Origin: Pseudomonas mangiferae
GTDB taxonomy: Bacteria > Pseudomonadota > Gammaproteobacteria > Pseudomonadales > Pseudomonadaceae
Assembly: GCF_007109405.1 (NCBI RefSeq)
Contig: NZ_VJOY01000009.1
Location: 159,613-223,612, forward strand
Length of the DNA stretch: 64,000 nucleotides
Reading direction: 5' to 3'
Below are positions 1 through 7,597 of the stretch, in pieces. The notes below the pieces were generated by a model. That model saw only the letters and a program-made list of their open reading frames with translations, had not been told where the DNA came from and searched no databases. The position numbers were made by a program, and so were the translations under genes. The number at the start of each line of letters is the position of its first letter. Within the stretch, counting starts at the first letter, position 1.

Positions 1-1805
1 GCCTCGCCCCAGTGGGTGGCGCGACCCTCGTCGCTGTAGACGCCGCCCTGCAGTTGCAGGTGGCGCGAGCGCCAGGTGAGGTCGGCCTGGCGGTAACCGC
101 TGCTGGTGTAGCCCAGGTTCCAGCCCAGGCCGCCCTCGCTGGGCACCGAGCGGCTGTAGCTGACCCGCTCGCTGAGGCGCCCGCGGGGCGTGCGCTCGAC
201 CCCGACGTTGACCGTGGAATACAGGTCGAAGGGCACCACCACCTGGGCCTGGGCCGCATAGCCCTGGTCCCCCAGCACGCGGTTGACGGACAGGTACAGG
301 CTCACCTGGCTGAACAGGTTCTTCGACCACGACAGGTTCACCAGGCGGGTGCGCGGCCCCTGGTGGGTGCGGGTCTCGAAATAGCCGAGGCCGACGGTGC
401 CCAGGTTCACTTCGCCCAGCTCGCCGGGGCTGTAGGAAAAGGTGAGCTGGTCGCTGCCGGTGGGCAGGTAACTGTCGTCCTCGCGGCTGTCCAGGGCATC
501 GAGCACGCTGAGGTCGGTGTAGCCGGCGCTGCGCTCGATGTGCTGCAGGGCCACGCCGAAGCGCGACGAGTAGTAGCTGTAGCCGAGGCTCACCTGGTGG
601 CCGCCGCGCCCCGGGGCGTCACCCTGGCTGATGGAGGTGCCGAGCACGCCCCAGCGACCCAGGGCGAAGGTGGTGCCGACCCCGGCCAGGGTCAGGGACG
701 GGCCCACCTCCAGGTGCCCCTCCAGGGTCAGCGCGTCGCTCAGGCCGTAGCGCAGGGTGCCGCTGGAGGCGGCGTCGCCATAGTCGAAATTGTCCACGCC
801 ATACCCCCGGCGCAGCTTGCCCACCGACAGCGAGTAGTCGAACAGCCCCTCCTGCAACAGGCGATCGGTGACGTAGAACGGCACGTTGGTGGAAACCCGC
901 CGGCCCAGGGCGTCGGTGGTCACCAGGGTGGCGGTGCCGGCGCCGCTGATGAAGGGTACGTTGTTCAGGGTGAACGGCCCGGGCCGCAGGTCGTCGCTGC
1001 TGATCTGGGCGTTGTTGATGAACAGGTCGAGGGTGCTGGGCACCGCCGCCTCGCCGGTGAAGCGCGGCAGCGGGTAGGTGATCAGGTCCGGGCGCAGGCC
1101 GAAGTCCCGGGCGATCTGGACACCGCCCATGCGCACCGAGGTGTTCCAGGTCAGCGCGCCGGTCACCAGGTCGCCGACGGTGTAGCTGACCAGGCCGTCC
1201 TGGTCGTCGGTGCGCCACTGAGTGTCGTAGCGGATGAAGCCGTCGCCATAGGTATCGCCGGAGAAGTGCTGGCGATAGGTACCGTTGGTGGAGAACACCC
1301 CGGCCGCGTTGAAGACCCGCTGCTCCAGGTAGGCGCTGGCGCTCTCCGGGCCCTGCTGGGCGCGGGTGTAGTACAGGTCGTAGTTGAACAGCGCACCGAC
1401 GCTGCTGCGGGCCGGCAGGTACTCGTGCAGGCGTCGGTTGCTCAGCTCCTGGGGCGGCAGCCGGCCGCTGGCGAGCTGCAGGTCGAGGCGCTGGGTGCTG
1501 GCCTCGTAGCGCACCTGCAGCCCGGGGATGACGTCCAGCGCCAGGGGGTCCTGGTCGCCGGTGCCGCCCAGGGGAATGCCCACCGCCTGCAGGTCGTCGC
1601 GGCCGACGAAGTAGCGCCCGGCCCGCGCAGTCACCGCCGCCACCCGGCCGGTGGGCAGCTGGTTGACCACCAGTTCGAGGAACAGCTCCAGCGGGGCGTC
1701 GTCCGGCTCCGCCGCCAGGGCGCCGAGCACCAGGGAACCGGACAGCAGCGCCAGCAGGCCGCGCCCGGGTCTCGACCTCCGCGTCACGCTACCACGGCGG
1801 GGCAC
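1..1805 (-). CDS. Fimbrial outer-membrane usher, Csu/CupE type (partial, runs off left edge)
   Basis: This is the outer-membrane usher that accepts chaperone-subunit complexes and polymerises the pilus. About 601 codons are present and the C-terminal part lies outside the window. Reading from 1805 gives a hydrophobic leader (GLLALLSGSLVLGALA), an N-terminal domain, then the long run of aromatic/polar beta-strands typical of the usher barrel, with the plug-like stretch LDLFINNAQISSDDL and FTLNNVPFISGAG. A GTG at 1805 is chosen because it follows AGGAGG four bases downstream and is close behind the chaperone stop. The ATG at 1809 is out of frame and stops after six codons. A second in-frame GTG at 1787 is possible. 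It is the fifth gene of the pilus operon. A tip adhesin is expected beyond the left edge. Family assignment is strong; the subtype comes from the neighbouring spore-coat-U pilins. Confidence 0.9.
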   Translation of the reverse strand, partial: MPRRGSVTRRSRPGRGLLALLSGSLVLGALAAEPDDAPLELFLELVVNQLPTGRVAAVTARAGRYFVGRDDLQAVGIPLGGTGDQDPLALDVIPGLQVRYEASTQRLDLQLASGRLPPQELSNRRLHEYLPARSSVGALFNYDLYYTRAQQGPESASAYLEQRVFNAAGVFSTNGTYRQHFSGDTYGDGFIRYDTQWRTDDQDGLVSYTVGDLVTGALTWNTSVRMGGVQIARDFGLRPDLITYPLPRFTGEAAVPSTLDLFINNAQISSDDLRPGPFTLNNVPFISGAGTATLVTTDALGRRVSTNVPFYVTDRLLQEGLFDYSLSVGKLRRGYGVDNFDYGDAASSGTLRYGLSDALTLEGHLEVGPSLTLAGVGTTFALGRWGVLGTSISQGDAPGRGGHQVSLGYSYYSSRFGVALQHIERSAGYTDLSVLDALDSREDDSYLPTGSDQLTFSYSPGELGEVNLGTVGLGYFETRTHQGPRTRLVNLSWSKNLFSQVSLYLSVNRVLGDQGYAAQAQVVVPFDLYSTVNVGVERTPRGRLSERVSYSRSVPSEGGLGWNLGYTSSGYRQADLTWRSRHLQLQGGVYSDEGRATHWGE

Positions 1806-1814
1806 GCATCCTCC

Positions 1815-2597
1815 TCAGTCGGCCGCGAGCCGCACAGGTTGGTCCGCGTCGTTGACGCGCGCCTCCAGCACGCCGGCGCCGGCGGGCATCTCCCGAGGCA
1901 GCGGCCAGCGCATCTCGGCCCCCGCCAGGACGTAACCGAGCAGGCCGTCGGAAATGGAGAAGGCGCGGCTGCCCTGCACCAGGCGCACCGCCGACAGCCG
2001 CGCATGGGCATCGCCGACGTTGCGCACGCTCAGGTAGCGAGTGCCGCCCGCCTCGCTGATCCGGTAGCGCAACTGCGGCCGCAGCCGCCCCGGCTCCTCG
2101 GTGCCCCGCAGGTCGACCCGGGCGCCGCTGCCGATCACGAACAGCGGCACCGAGTAACGCATCTGGAACTGCACCCCGAGGTCGGCATTGCCCTGGCTGT
2201 CGGGGGTGAGCATCTCGTCTACTAGGACCCGGTAGGCGTGCTCGCGGCCGGCGCTCACCGGCTCGCGCAGGATCAGCCGGACCATCTGCTGCTTGCCCGG
2301 CTGCACCTCCGTCACCGGCGGGCTGCCCACCACCGCGCGCTGGGGCTCCAGGCCATCGGTGCGCTCCTGCTGGTGCCAGTCGAAGACGCGCACCTGCAGG
2401 CTCACCGGTTTCTCGCCGCGGTTCTCCAACCACAGTGCGGCGGCCTTGCGGTCACCCTCGATCAGCGGGTTGATCGGCCAGATCAGGATCGACGTGGCCG
2501 CCCAGGCCGTCGGCGCGGCCAGCAGCAACGTCGCCACCAGCAGATGGCGCCAGGCCGGTGGGTGCCGCGTCGGCGTGTGGGGGGCGTTCTGGCACAT
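1815..2597 (-). CDS. Periplasmic pilus chaperone (PapD-like, Csu/CupE type)
   Basis: A 260-residue PapD-family chaperone that folds and caps pilin subunits in the periplasm before delivery to the usher. A basic N-terminus with a hydrophobic core (LLVATLLLAAPTAWA) ends in an AWA-A signal-peptidase site near residue 34. The mature part begins with TSILIWPINPLIEGD, typical of the first beta strand, followed by LWLENRGEKPVSLQVRVFDW and later the KQQMVRLILREP strand. That strand corresponds to the conserved G1/F1 region, where PapD-like proteins carry subunit-binding residues. Its stop lies 10 bases upstream of the usher start, and it begins 9 bases after the third pilin. The placement (subunits, chaperone, usher) matches the csu order. 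Confidence 0.9.
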   Translation of the reverse strand: MCQNAPHTPTRHPPAWRHLLVATLLLAAPTAWAATSILIWPINPLIEGDRKAAALWLENRGEKPVSLQVRVFDWHQQERTDGLEPQRAVVGSPPVTEVQPGKQQMVRLILREPVSAGREHAYRVLVDEMLTPDSQGNADLGVQFQMRYSVPLFVIGSGARVDLRGTEEPGRLRPQLRYRISEAGGTRYLSVRNVGDAHARLSAVRLVQGSRAFSISDGLLGYVLAGAEMRWPLPREMPAGAGVLEARVNDADQPVRLAAD

Positions 2598-2606
2598 CCT
2601 TGTCCC

Positions 2607-3170
2607 TCAGTAGGTGATGGTCACGGTCACGGTGTCGCTGTAGAGGCCGGCGGACGGCATCGGGGTGACCGCGAACAGCCGGGCATAGACCGGGTAGGTC
2701 TGGGCCACGCCGCTGCTGGGAAAGGTCACGCTCAAGGCCGTGCCGCCGTTGGTGGCGTCGCCCCACACGGTGTTGTAGGCGGCGTCCTGGTAGAGCTGGT
2801 AGCGCAGCCGCTCGCTGCCGTTGGCCAGGTAGCGCCCGGCGGTGACGGTCGCGGTGGCGTTCAACCCGGTGTTGAGGGCGATGCTCACCGCCATCCCCGG
2901 GGTGCACTGCAGAACGATGGAGCCGGTACCGGCCGTGGTCACCCGGTTGACGTCGCCGGGCAGGCTGGCGAACTGGCCGAACGAGAGGGTGCCGAAGGTG
3001 GTGACGTCGCTGGCGCCGGTGCCCAGCAGGCAGCCGGAGACCACCTGGGCGCGCAGCTGGAAACTCTGGGACACGGTCAGCTCGTTGGTGCCGGTGTCGG
3101 CCATCGCCCGACCCGCCAGCAGGCTGGCCAGCACCGCGCCGGCCACGCCCGTCCACACCCGGGCCCTCAC
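2607..3170 (-). CDS. Spore-coat-U-domain pilus subunit (third, CsuB-like position)
   Basis: A secreted pilin-like subunit of about 187 residues with a spore coat protein U domain. The GTG at 3170 overlaps the stop of the preceding pilin by four bases (GTGA) and gives a proper signal peptide (VWTGVAGAVLASLLAGRAMA). A longer reading from 3257 would add 29 residues with no leader character. The mature protein starts DTGTNELTVSQSFQLRAQVVSGC and keeps the family hallmarks: TFGTLSFGQ, the IVLQCT cysteine region, LRYQLYQDAAYNTVWGD and YPVYARLF, ending in TVTVTITY. It would be a structural or adaptor subunit of the pilus, assembled by the adjacent chaperone and usher. Translation is probably coupled to the gene upstream. 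Confidence 0.85.
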   Translation of the reverse strand: MRARVWTGVAGAVLASLLAGRAMADTGTNELTVSQSFQLRAQVVSGCLLGTGASDVTTFGTLSFGQFASLPGDVNRVTTAGTGSIVLQCTPGMAVSIALNTGLNATATVTAGRYLANGSERLRYQLYQDAAYNTVWGDATNGGTALSVTFPSSGVAQTYPVYARLFAVTPMPSAGLYSDTVTVTITY

Positions 3171-3685
3171 CAGACCACCGTGACCGTCAGGGTGTCGACG
3201 TAGGCACCCGGGGCCGGGGTGCTCTGGGCCGGCACCCGGCCGTACACCGGCAGCCACTGGTCGGCGCCGTTGCCGGTGCCGCTGACCCCGGTGACGTTGT
3301 CCCAGACCGTCGCGTAGGTAGACGAGGTGTAGAGGTTGTAGGCGATGGTGGCCGCGCCGGGCCCCACCATCCGCCGGGCGCTGGGGTTGCCGCTGCTGCC
3401 GCCGGCGATCAGCACCTTGTAGGGCACGTTGGCGACGCAGTTGACCCGCACCCCGCCGCTGCCCGCGCCGCCTAGGGCGGTGACCGTCGCCGACAGGGAA
3501 TAGTGGGTGCCGAAGCTCAGCGGGTCGAACTGCCCGGGGGTGGACAGGTTGACCCCGCCCGCCACGCAGGCCGGCAGCACCAGCGCGTTGAAGCCAATGG
3601 TGGCGCTCTTACTGATCGCTCCGGCGAAGGCCGGTATCAGGCAAGCCGCCAACGCCAGCGGCCTCCTCAGGTCCCTGTAGTCCAT
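3167..3685 (-). CDS. Spore-coat-U-domain pilus subunit (second, CsuA-like position)
   Basis: A 172-residue secreted subunit with an N-terminal signal (LALAACLIPAFAGA) and one spore coat U domain: a first cysteine in LVLPACVAGG, FDPLSFGTH, VRVNCVANVPYKVLIAGG, IAYNLYTSSTYATVWDN and YGRVPAQSTPAPGAYVDTLTV. The last phrase is nearly the same as in the first pilin (3801-4337), so the two are clear paralogues. The paired cysteines probably form a disulfide, usual for these subunits. The stop overlaps the next pilin start by 4 bp. The 115-bp gap to the upstream pilin is longer than other gaps in the operon, and could hold an mRNA processing or attenuation point that favours the first subunit. Confidence 0.85.
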   Translation of the reverse strand: MDYRDLRRPLALAACLIPAFAGAISKSATIGFNALVLPACVAGGVNLSTPGQFDPLSFGTHYSLSATVTALGGAGSGGVRVNCVANVPYKVLIAGGSSGNPSARRMVGPGAATIAYNLYTSSTYATVWDNVTGVSGTGNGADQWLPVYGRVPAQSTPAPGAYVDTLTVTVVW

Positions 3686-3800
3686 GCCCGTCCCTGCTCC
3701 ACCCTGGAAATGAATCGTCGTTCGCGTGGCGTCGGCCGCTCCCCATCACACCGGGCCCGGAGGCGACGGCGGCGGATCGCGTACCAGAAGGCGCGGCCAG

Positions 3801-4337
3801 TTACCAGGTCACCGTGACCTGCACGGTGTCGAGGTAGGTGCCGGCGGCCGGGGTGGCCTGGACCGGTACCCGGCCGTAGACCACGATCTCCTGGGCGGCG
3901 CCGCTGCCGGTGCCGGACAGCACGCTGCCGCCGTTGCTGCCGTTGCCCCAGGCCACGGTGCGGGCGGTGTCCTGGTAGAGGTTGTAGGCGATAAAGGCGC
4001 TGCCGTTGCTCATGCGCCTCTGGGTGCCGGAGGAATACAGCCCGGAGTCGATGGCCACGCTGTAGTTGGTGCCGGAGCTGCATTGCAGGCCGAAGGAACT
4101 GCCGCCACCGGCGCCCACCGAGCTGCCCTCGACGATGTTGTCCAGGGACGGGTGCTCGCCGAAGTTCAGGGTACCGAAGGTGTTGGTACTGCCGTCGCTG
4201 CTGCCATTGGTCACGGTGCAACCGCTGCCGACAGTCATCTGGACATTCATCTGCCCCTGCACCTGGCCGGCGGACTGAGCCTGGCCGGCGGCGCAGAGAA
4301 GGCAGAACACAGGTAAGGTCTTGCGGAAGGTGATCAC
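3801..4337 (-). CDS. Major spore-coat-U-domain pilin (CsuA/B-like), first gene of pilus operon
   Basis: A 178-residue pilin that should be the major subunit, since it is promoter-proximal in csu/cupE-type operons. The signal peptide is KTLPVFCLLCAAGQAQSA. The mature N-terminus GQVQGQMNVQMTVGSGCTVTNG supplies the donor-strand-like segment and first cysteine, followed by TNTFGTLNFGEH, FGLQCSSGTNYSVAIDSGL, FIAYNLYQDTARTVAWGNGSNGG and YGRVPVQATPAAGTYLDTVQVTVTW. A good Shine-Dalgarno (GAGAGGAG) lies just before the ATG. The upstream region 4338-4460 is AT-richer than its surroundings and is the natural place for the operon promoter. Confidence 0.88.
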   Translation of the reverse strand: MITFRKTLPVFCLLCAAGQAQSAGQVQGQMNVQMTVGSGCTVTNGSSDGSTNTFGTLNFGEHPSLDNIVEGSSVGAGGGSSFGLQCSSGTNYSVAIDSGLYSSGTQRRMSNGSAFIAYNLYQDTARTVAWGNGSNGGSVLSGTGSGAAQEIVVYGRVPVQATPAAGTYLDTVQVTVTW

Positions 4338-4462
4338 TGGGACGCTCCTCTCACGGGGTATGGCTCCCCTCGTCCGTGACCTTAGTACAAATGGCCATCA
4401 TCGGATTTTACGACGAGCGGCCACAGCGATCGGCACCGATCTGTCGGAGCGGCGCAAAAGCT

Positions 4463-4530
4463 TGTAGGACAATCCTTTGGCGGAAGGTCGTAGGCAAATC
4501 ACGGCGCCGCGCAATGGCGTTTGTCCTACA
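4463..4530. repeat. 68-bp element bounded by a 10-bp inverted repeat (TGTAGGACAA), unknown nature
   Basis: TGTAGGACAA at 4463-4472 and its exact reverse complement TTGTCCTACA at 4521-4530 enclose 48 bases. A third related copy, GTAGGCAAAT, lies at 4490-4499. It sits between the pilus operon start and the tesB terminator. It could be a small dispersed intergenic repeat of the kind common in Pseudomonas, or an operator for a response regulator controlling the pilus operon. Only the inverted repeat itself is observed. Confidence 0.45.
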
Positions 4531-4531
4531 G

Positions 4532-4555
4532 AAAAAACCGCCAGTAACGGCGGTT
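4532..4555 (-). terminator. Rho-independent terminator after tesB
   Basis: Read on the minus strand, AACCGCC (4555-4549), a six-base loop and GGCGGTT (4542-4536) form a 7-bp stem that runs into a T-rich tail (4537-4532). It lies about 65 bases beyond the tesB stop, and ends tesB transcription before the pilus operon, which is transcribed in the same direction. Confidence 0.75.
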
Positions 4556-4621
4556 GCTTCCTGTAGCGGCATGGCGACCCTGGCGAAACGGCGGAAACCG
4601 TCTAGCGCGGGCCTGTCCCCA

Positions 4622-5491
4622 TCACTTCCAGTCCTCGCGCTGGCGAATCAGGCCCTCCTGGGCGACCGAGGCCACCAGCCGGCCCTGGCGGTCAAAAACA
4701 CTGCCCCGGGAAAACCCGCGACCGTTGCCGGCCCAGGGGCTGTCCATGGCGTACAGCAGCCACTCGTCCGCCCGCAGCTCGCGGTGGAACCACAAGGCAT
4801 GGTCGAGGCTGGCCACCTGCATGAACTTCTGCCACACCGACACGCCGTGGGGCAGCATCGAGGTGGTGAGCAGGTTGAAGTCCGACGCATAGGCGAGGAT
4901 GTACTTGTGGATCGCCGGGATGGCCGGCAGCGCACCGTCGGCACGGAACCACACGTAGCGGGCCGGCCGGGTGCAGCCGGGGGTGAAGGGGTTTTCCACG
5001 GTGACCGGGCGGATCTCGATGGGCTTGGCGCTCATGGCCCGCTCGCGCAGAGCCTCCGGCAGCTTGTCCGCCACTTCCCGGGCCAGTTCGGTCTCCGTGC
5101 GCAGGTGCTCGGGGCCGGGCACGTCGGGCATCTCGATCTGGTGGTCGAAGCCTTCCTCGAAGGTCTGAAACGAGGCGCTGCAGGTGAAGATCGGCTGGCC
5201 TTTCTGGATCGCCGTGACCCGCCGGGTGGTGAAGCTGCCGCCGTCGCGGACCCGGTCCACCTGGTAGACCACCGGCAGGCTGGCGTCGCCGGGGCGCAGG
5301 AAGTAGCCGTGCAGGGAGTGCACCGAACGCGCCTCGTCCACCGTCTGGCTGGCGGCGGAAAGGGACTGGCCCAGCACCTGACCGCCGAACAGCTGGCGGA
5401 AGCCCAGGTCCTGGCTGACCCCGCGGAACAGGTTTTCCTCGATGGACTCCAGGCTCAGCAGCGCGACCAGGTTATCCAGAACATGACTCAT
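4622..5491 (-). CDS. tesB: Acyl-CoA thioesterase II
   Basis: A 289-residue TesB-type double-hotdog thioesterase that hydrolyses medium- and long-chain acyl-CoA to free fatty acid and CoA in the cytoplasm. The N-terminal hotdog shows FRGVSQDLGFRQLFGGQVLGQSL and HSLHGYFLRPGD. The second has RADGALPAIPAIHKYILAYASDFNLL and SLDHALWFHREL, ending AQEGLIR. Start 5491 is chosen because GGGGAG precedes it at good distance and the protein then has the family's usual length of about 286-290. The longer reading to 5689 adds only low-complexity sequence. It is transcribed alone and followed by a clear terminator. Confidence 0.93.
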   Translation of the reverse strand: MSHVLDNLVALLSLESIEENLFRGVSQDLGFRQLFGGQVLGQSLSAASQTVDEARSVHSLHGYFLRPGDASLPVVYQVDRVRDGGSFTTRRVTAIQKGQPIFTCSASFQTFEEGFDHQIEMPDVPGPEHLRTETELAREVADKLPEALRERAMSAKPIEIRPVTVENPFTPGCTRPARYVWFRADGALPAIPAIHKYILAYASDFNLLTTSMLPHGVSVWQKFMQVASLDHALWFHRELRADEWLLYAMDSPWAGNGRGFSRGSVFDRQGRLVASVAQEGLIRQREDWK

Positions 5492-5880
5492 GACGGCATC
5501 TCCCCTCGTAGTGACCCGCACACCCCACTGGAGGGGCATGGCCCGGACTGCATCGACCGCAGTGCCCGGCGCGAAGATCGGCGGCGGATGCGCCGGGGCG
5601 GCGCGTCTTCGCTGATCCTCACGGCGCGGGCCTGCGGGATGTTCCGGCGAGCCCTGGGAGGGGCCGGGGTCCCGGACCGACAGGGGCATCGACCTGAGGC
5701 CCCACTTCGCACGATCCGGGCCGCCATGGTAATGGCTTTACCGGCGGCTGTCGGCGCACCCGCGCACGTCCCGACGCGAGGCCGTGGACAACCCGGGCAC
5801 CGACCCGACGTCAACGGCCGTCCGGGGCCAGCCGGCGCGGCCTCCACGTGCCCCCAACGCGTGTGCCGACGATGCCGGCC
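5492..5880. other. Gene-free stretch upstream of tesB
   Basis: I see no convincing gene here. Open frames on both strands have proline/arginine-rich translations typical of GC-rich shadows, and no ribosome binding site or family motif is visible. It should hold the tesB promoter near its left end and the 3' end of the acetyltransferase message at its right end. Confidence 0.5.
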
Positions 5881-6465
5881 CTAGCGGGGCGTAGCGGGCG
5901 CCCCGTTCTGCAGCGGCCACTCCGTCTGCCACAGGCGGTACAGCACGTGGCGGCGCAGCCAGTGGCCGGGCGGCAGGTCCGGGTGGTCGAAGTCGTCCGC
6001 CGGGTCGCGGTGCATGCCGATGGCCTCCATCACCCGCCGCGACGGCTGGTTTTCCACCGCGGTGTAGGCCACCACCTGCTCCAGCCCCAGGCGCTCGAAG
6101 CCGCAGGCCAGGGCGGCCCGCGCCGCCTCGCGGGCGAAGCCTTGTCCCCAGTGCGCCCGGGCCAGGCGCCAGCCGATCTCCACCGCCGGGCTGAAATGCG
6201 CCTCAAAGCCCATGTAGCCGAGCCCGGTCATGCCGATGAAGGCACCGTTGTCCTTGCGCTCCATCGCCCACAGGCCGAAGCCGTGCCGGGCGAAATGGTC
6301 CTGGATACGCTCGTAGGAGGCCTCGGTGCGGGCGGCGTCCTGGGGCGCCGGGAAGTAACGCATCACCTCGGGGTCGGCGGACATCTCGACGTAGGCCGGC
6401 AGGTCCGAGCGGCGCCATGTGCGCAGGCGCAACCGCGGGGTTTCCAGTTCGATCGGTTCGGTCAT
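5881..6465 (-). CDS. GNAT N-acetyltransferase, RimJ/RimL type
   Basis: A 194-residue acetyltransferase using acetyl-CoA. The fold is recognisable from LETPRLRLRTWRRSDLPAYVEM at the N-terminus, the central VEIGWRLARAHWGQGFAREAA (acetyl-CoA pyrophosphate-binding motif A, Q/R-x-x-G-x-A with GQGFAREA), and the late motif B region AYTAVENQPSRRVMEAIGM. The phrase RRDPADDFDHP after the last motif is shared with the P. aeruginosa enzyme PA3944 as I remember it, which sits at the same place beside tesB and acetylates small amines including polymyxin. The substrate here is not known. It is monocistronic and divergent from the deacetylase-like gene at 6619. Confidence 0.85.
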   Translation of the reverse strand: MTEPIELETPRLRLRTWRRSDLPAYVEMSADPEVMRYFPAPQDAARTEASYERIQDHFARHGFGLWAMERKDNGAFIGMTGLGYMGFEAHFSPAVEIGWRLARAHWGQGFAREAARAALACGFERLGLEQVVAYTAVENQPSRRVMEAIGMHRDPADDFDHPDLPPGHWLRRHVLYRLWQTEWPLQNGAPATPR

Positions 6466-6618
6466 CGCATCCTCGTTTCCTTGAGCGGCACCGGCACGGC
6501 CGCCATACTCGGGCGCTGCCGCCCACGCGGCTGACCAGCGTCATTCAGCCTCTTAGTGGGAGGGTCGATCCGTCCCGGGAGTTCGATCCATGCCGTCGCC
6601 GCGGCCGCCGGAGCCCTC

Positions 6619-7548
6619 ATGCGCGTGCCCCTGATCTACCACGACGAGTACAGCCCGCCCTTCCCCGCCGGGCACCGCTTCCCCATGGACAAGTTCCGCC
6701 TGCTGCGGGACCACCTGGTGGCCAGCGGGCTGGTCAGCGACGCGGCGTTGCTGCGCCCCGAGCCGTGCCCGGCGGACGTGCTGGCCCTGGCCCACCGGCC
6801 GGCCTACATCCAGGCCTTCCTCGAGGGCGCCCTGGACCGCGAGCAGCAGCGCCGCCTCGGCCTGCCCTGGAGCGAAGCGCTGGCGCGGCGCACGGTACGC
6901 GCGGTGGGCGGCTCGCTGCTCACCGCCGAGTGCGCCCTGCGCGACGGCATCGCCTGCCACCTGGCCGGCGGCACCCACCACGCCCACTACGATCACCCGT
7001 CCGGGTTCTGCATCTTCAATGACCTGGCGGTGGTCAGTCGCTACCTGCTGGAAAGCGGCCGGGTCCAGCGGGTGCTGATCTTCGACTGCGACGTGCACCA
7101 GGGCGACGGCACCGCGCGGCTGCTGGCGGAGGTGCCCGAGGCGGTCACCGTTTCCCTGCACTGCCAGACCAACTTCCCCGCGCGCAAGGCGGCCAGCGAC
7201 TGGGACATTCCCCTGCCGGCCGGCCTGGGAGACACCGACTACCTGCGGGTGGTGGACGATGCCCTGAACTACCTCCTGCCGCTCTATCAGCCGGACCTGG
7301 TGCTCTACGACGCCGGGGTCGACGTACACCGCGACGACGCCCTGGGCTACCTGGACCTGAGCGACGCCGGCCTGGCCGCCCGTGACCGCAGCGTGCTGGC
7401 CCACTGCGTGCGCCGCGGCATCCCGGTGGCCGGGCTGATCGGCGGGGGCTACGACCGCGACCGCGAGGCCCTGGCCCGGCGCCACGGCATCCTTCACCAC
7501 AGCGCCCAGGCGGTGGCGGACCGCCTGCTGGGCGGCGGCCGCGCCTGA
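6619..7548 (+). CDS. Histone-deacetylase-superfamily amidohydrolase
   Basis: A 309-residue member of the arginase/deacetylase superfamily (acetoin-utilisation/HDAC-like). Seen in the sequence: LAGGTHHAHYDHPSGFCIFND with the tandem histidines of the charge relay; VLIFDCDVHQGDGTA with the zinc ligands Asp and His; and YDAGVDVHRDDALGYLDLS with the third ligand Asp. GLIGGGYDRD near the C-terminus is also characteristic. These are zinc-dependent enzymes that remove acyl groups from amines. Bacterial members act on acetylated polyamines or protein lysines, and the substrate cannot be told here. ATG 6619 begins the conserved part (VPLIYHDEYS). A longer reading from 6556 is not supported by family length. 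Confidence 0.85.
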   Translation: MRVPLIYHDEYSPPFPAGHRFPMDKFRLLRDHLVASGLVSDAALLRPEPCPADVLALAHRPAYIQAFLEGALDREQQRRLGLPWSEALARRTVRAVGGSLLTAECALRDGIACHLAGGTHHAHYDHPSGFCIFNDLAVVSRYLLESGRVQRVLIFDCDVHQGDGTARLLAEVPEAVTVSLHCQTNFPARKAASDWDIPLPAGLGDTDYLRVVDDALNYLLPLYQPDLVLYDAGVDVHRDDALGYLDLSDAGLAARDRSVLAHCVRRGIPVAGLIGGGYDRDREALARRHGILHHSAQAVADRLLGGGRA

Positions 7549-7563
7549 GGCGCCCGCCTCGGC

Positions 7564-7569
7564 TAGAAT
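7564..7569 (+). promoter_or_regulatory. Candidate -10 box of the flavoprotein gene
   Basis: TAGAAT in the 50-bp gap after the deacetylase-like gene is a near-consensus -10. A start near 7576 would place the ATG at 7568 inside the promoter and favour the ATG at 7598. No good -35 is visible. Confidence 0.4.
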
Positions 7570-7597
7570 GCCGCTCCCCCTGCCCACGTCGACCGCC

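Noticed and set aside
12..2225. 737-residue open frame on the plus strand opposite the usher and chaperone
   Set aside because: It is the antisense shadow of the usher and chaperone. The translation is Ala/Val/Gly/His-rich with no motif, while the opposite strand gives a clear usher.
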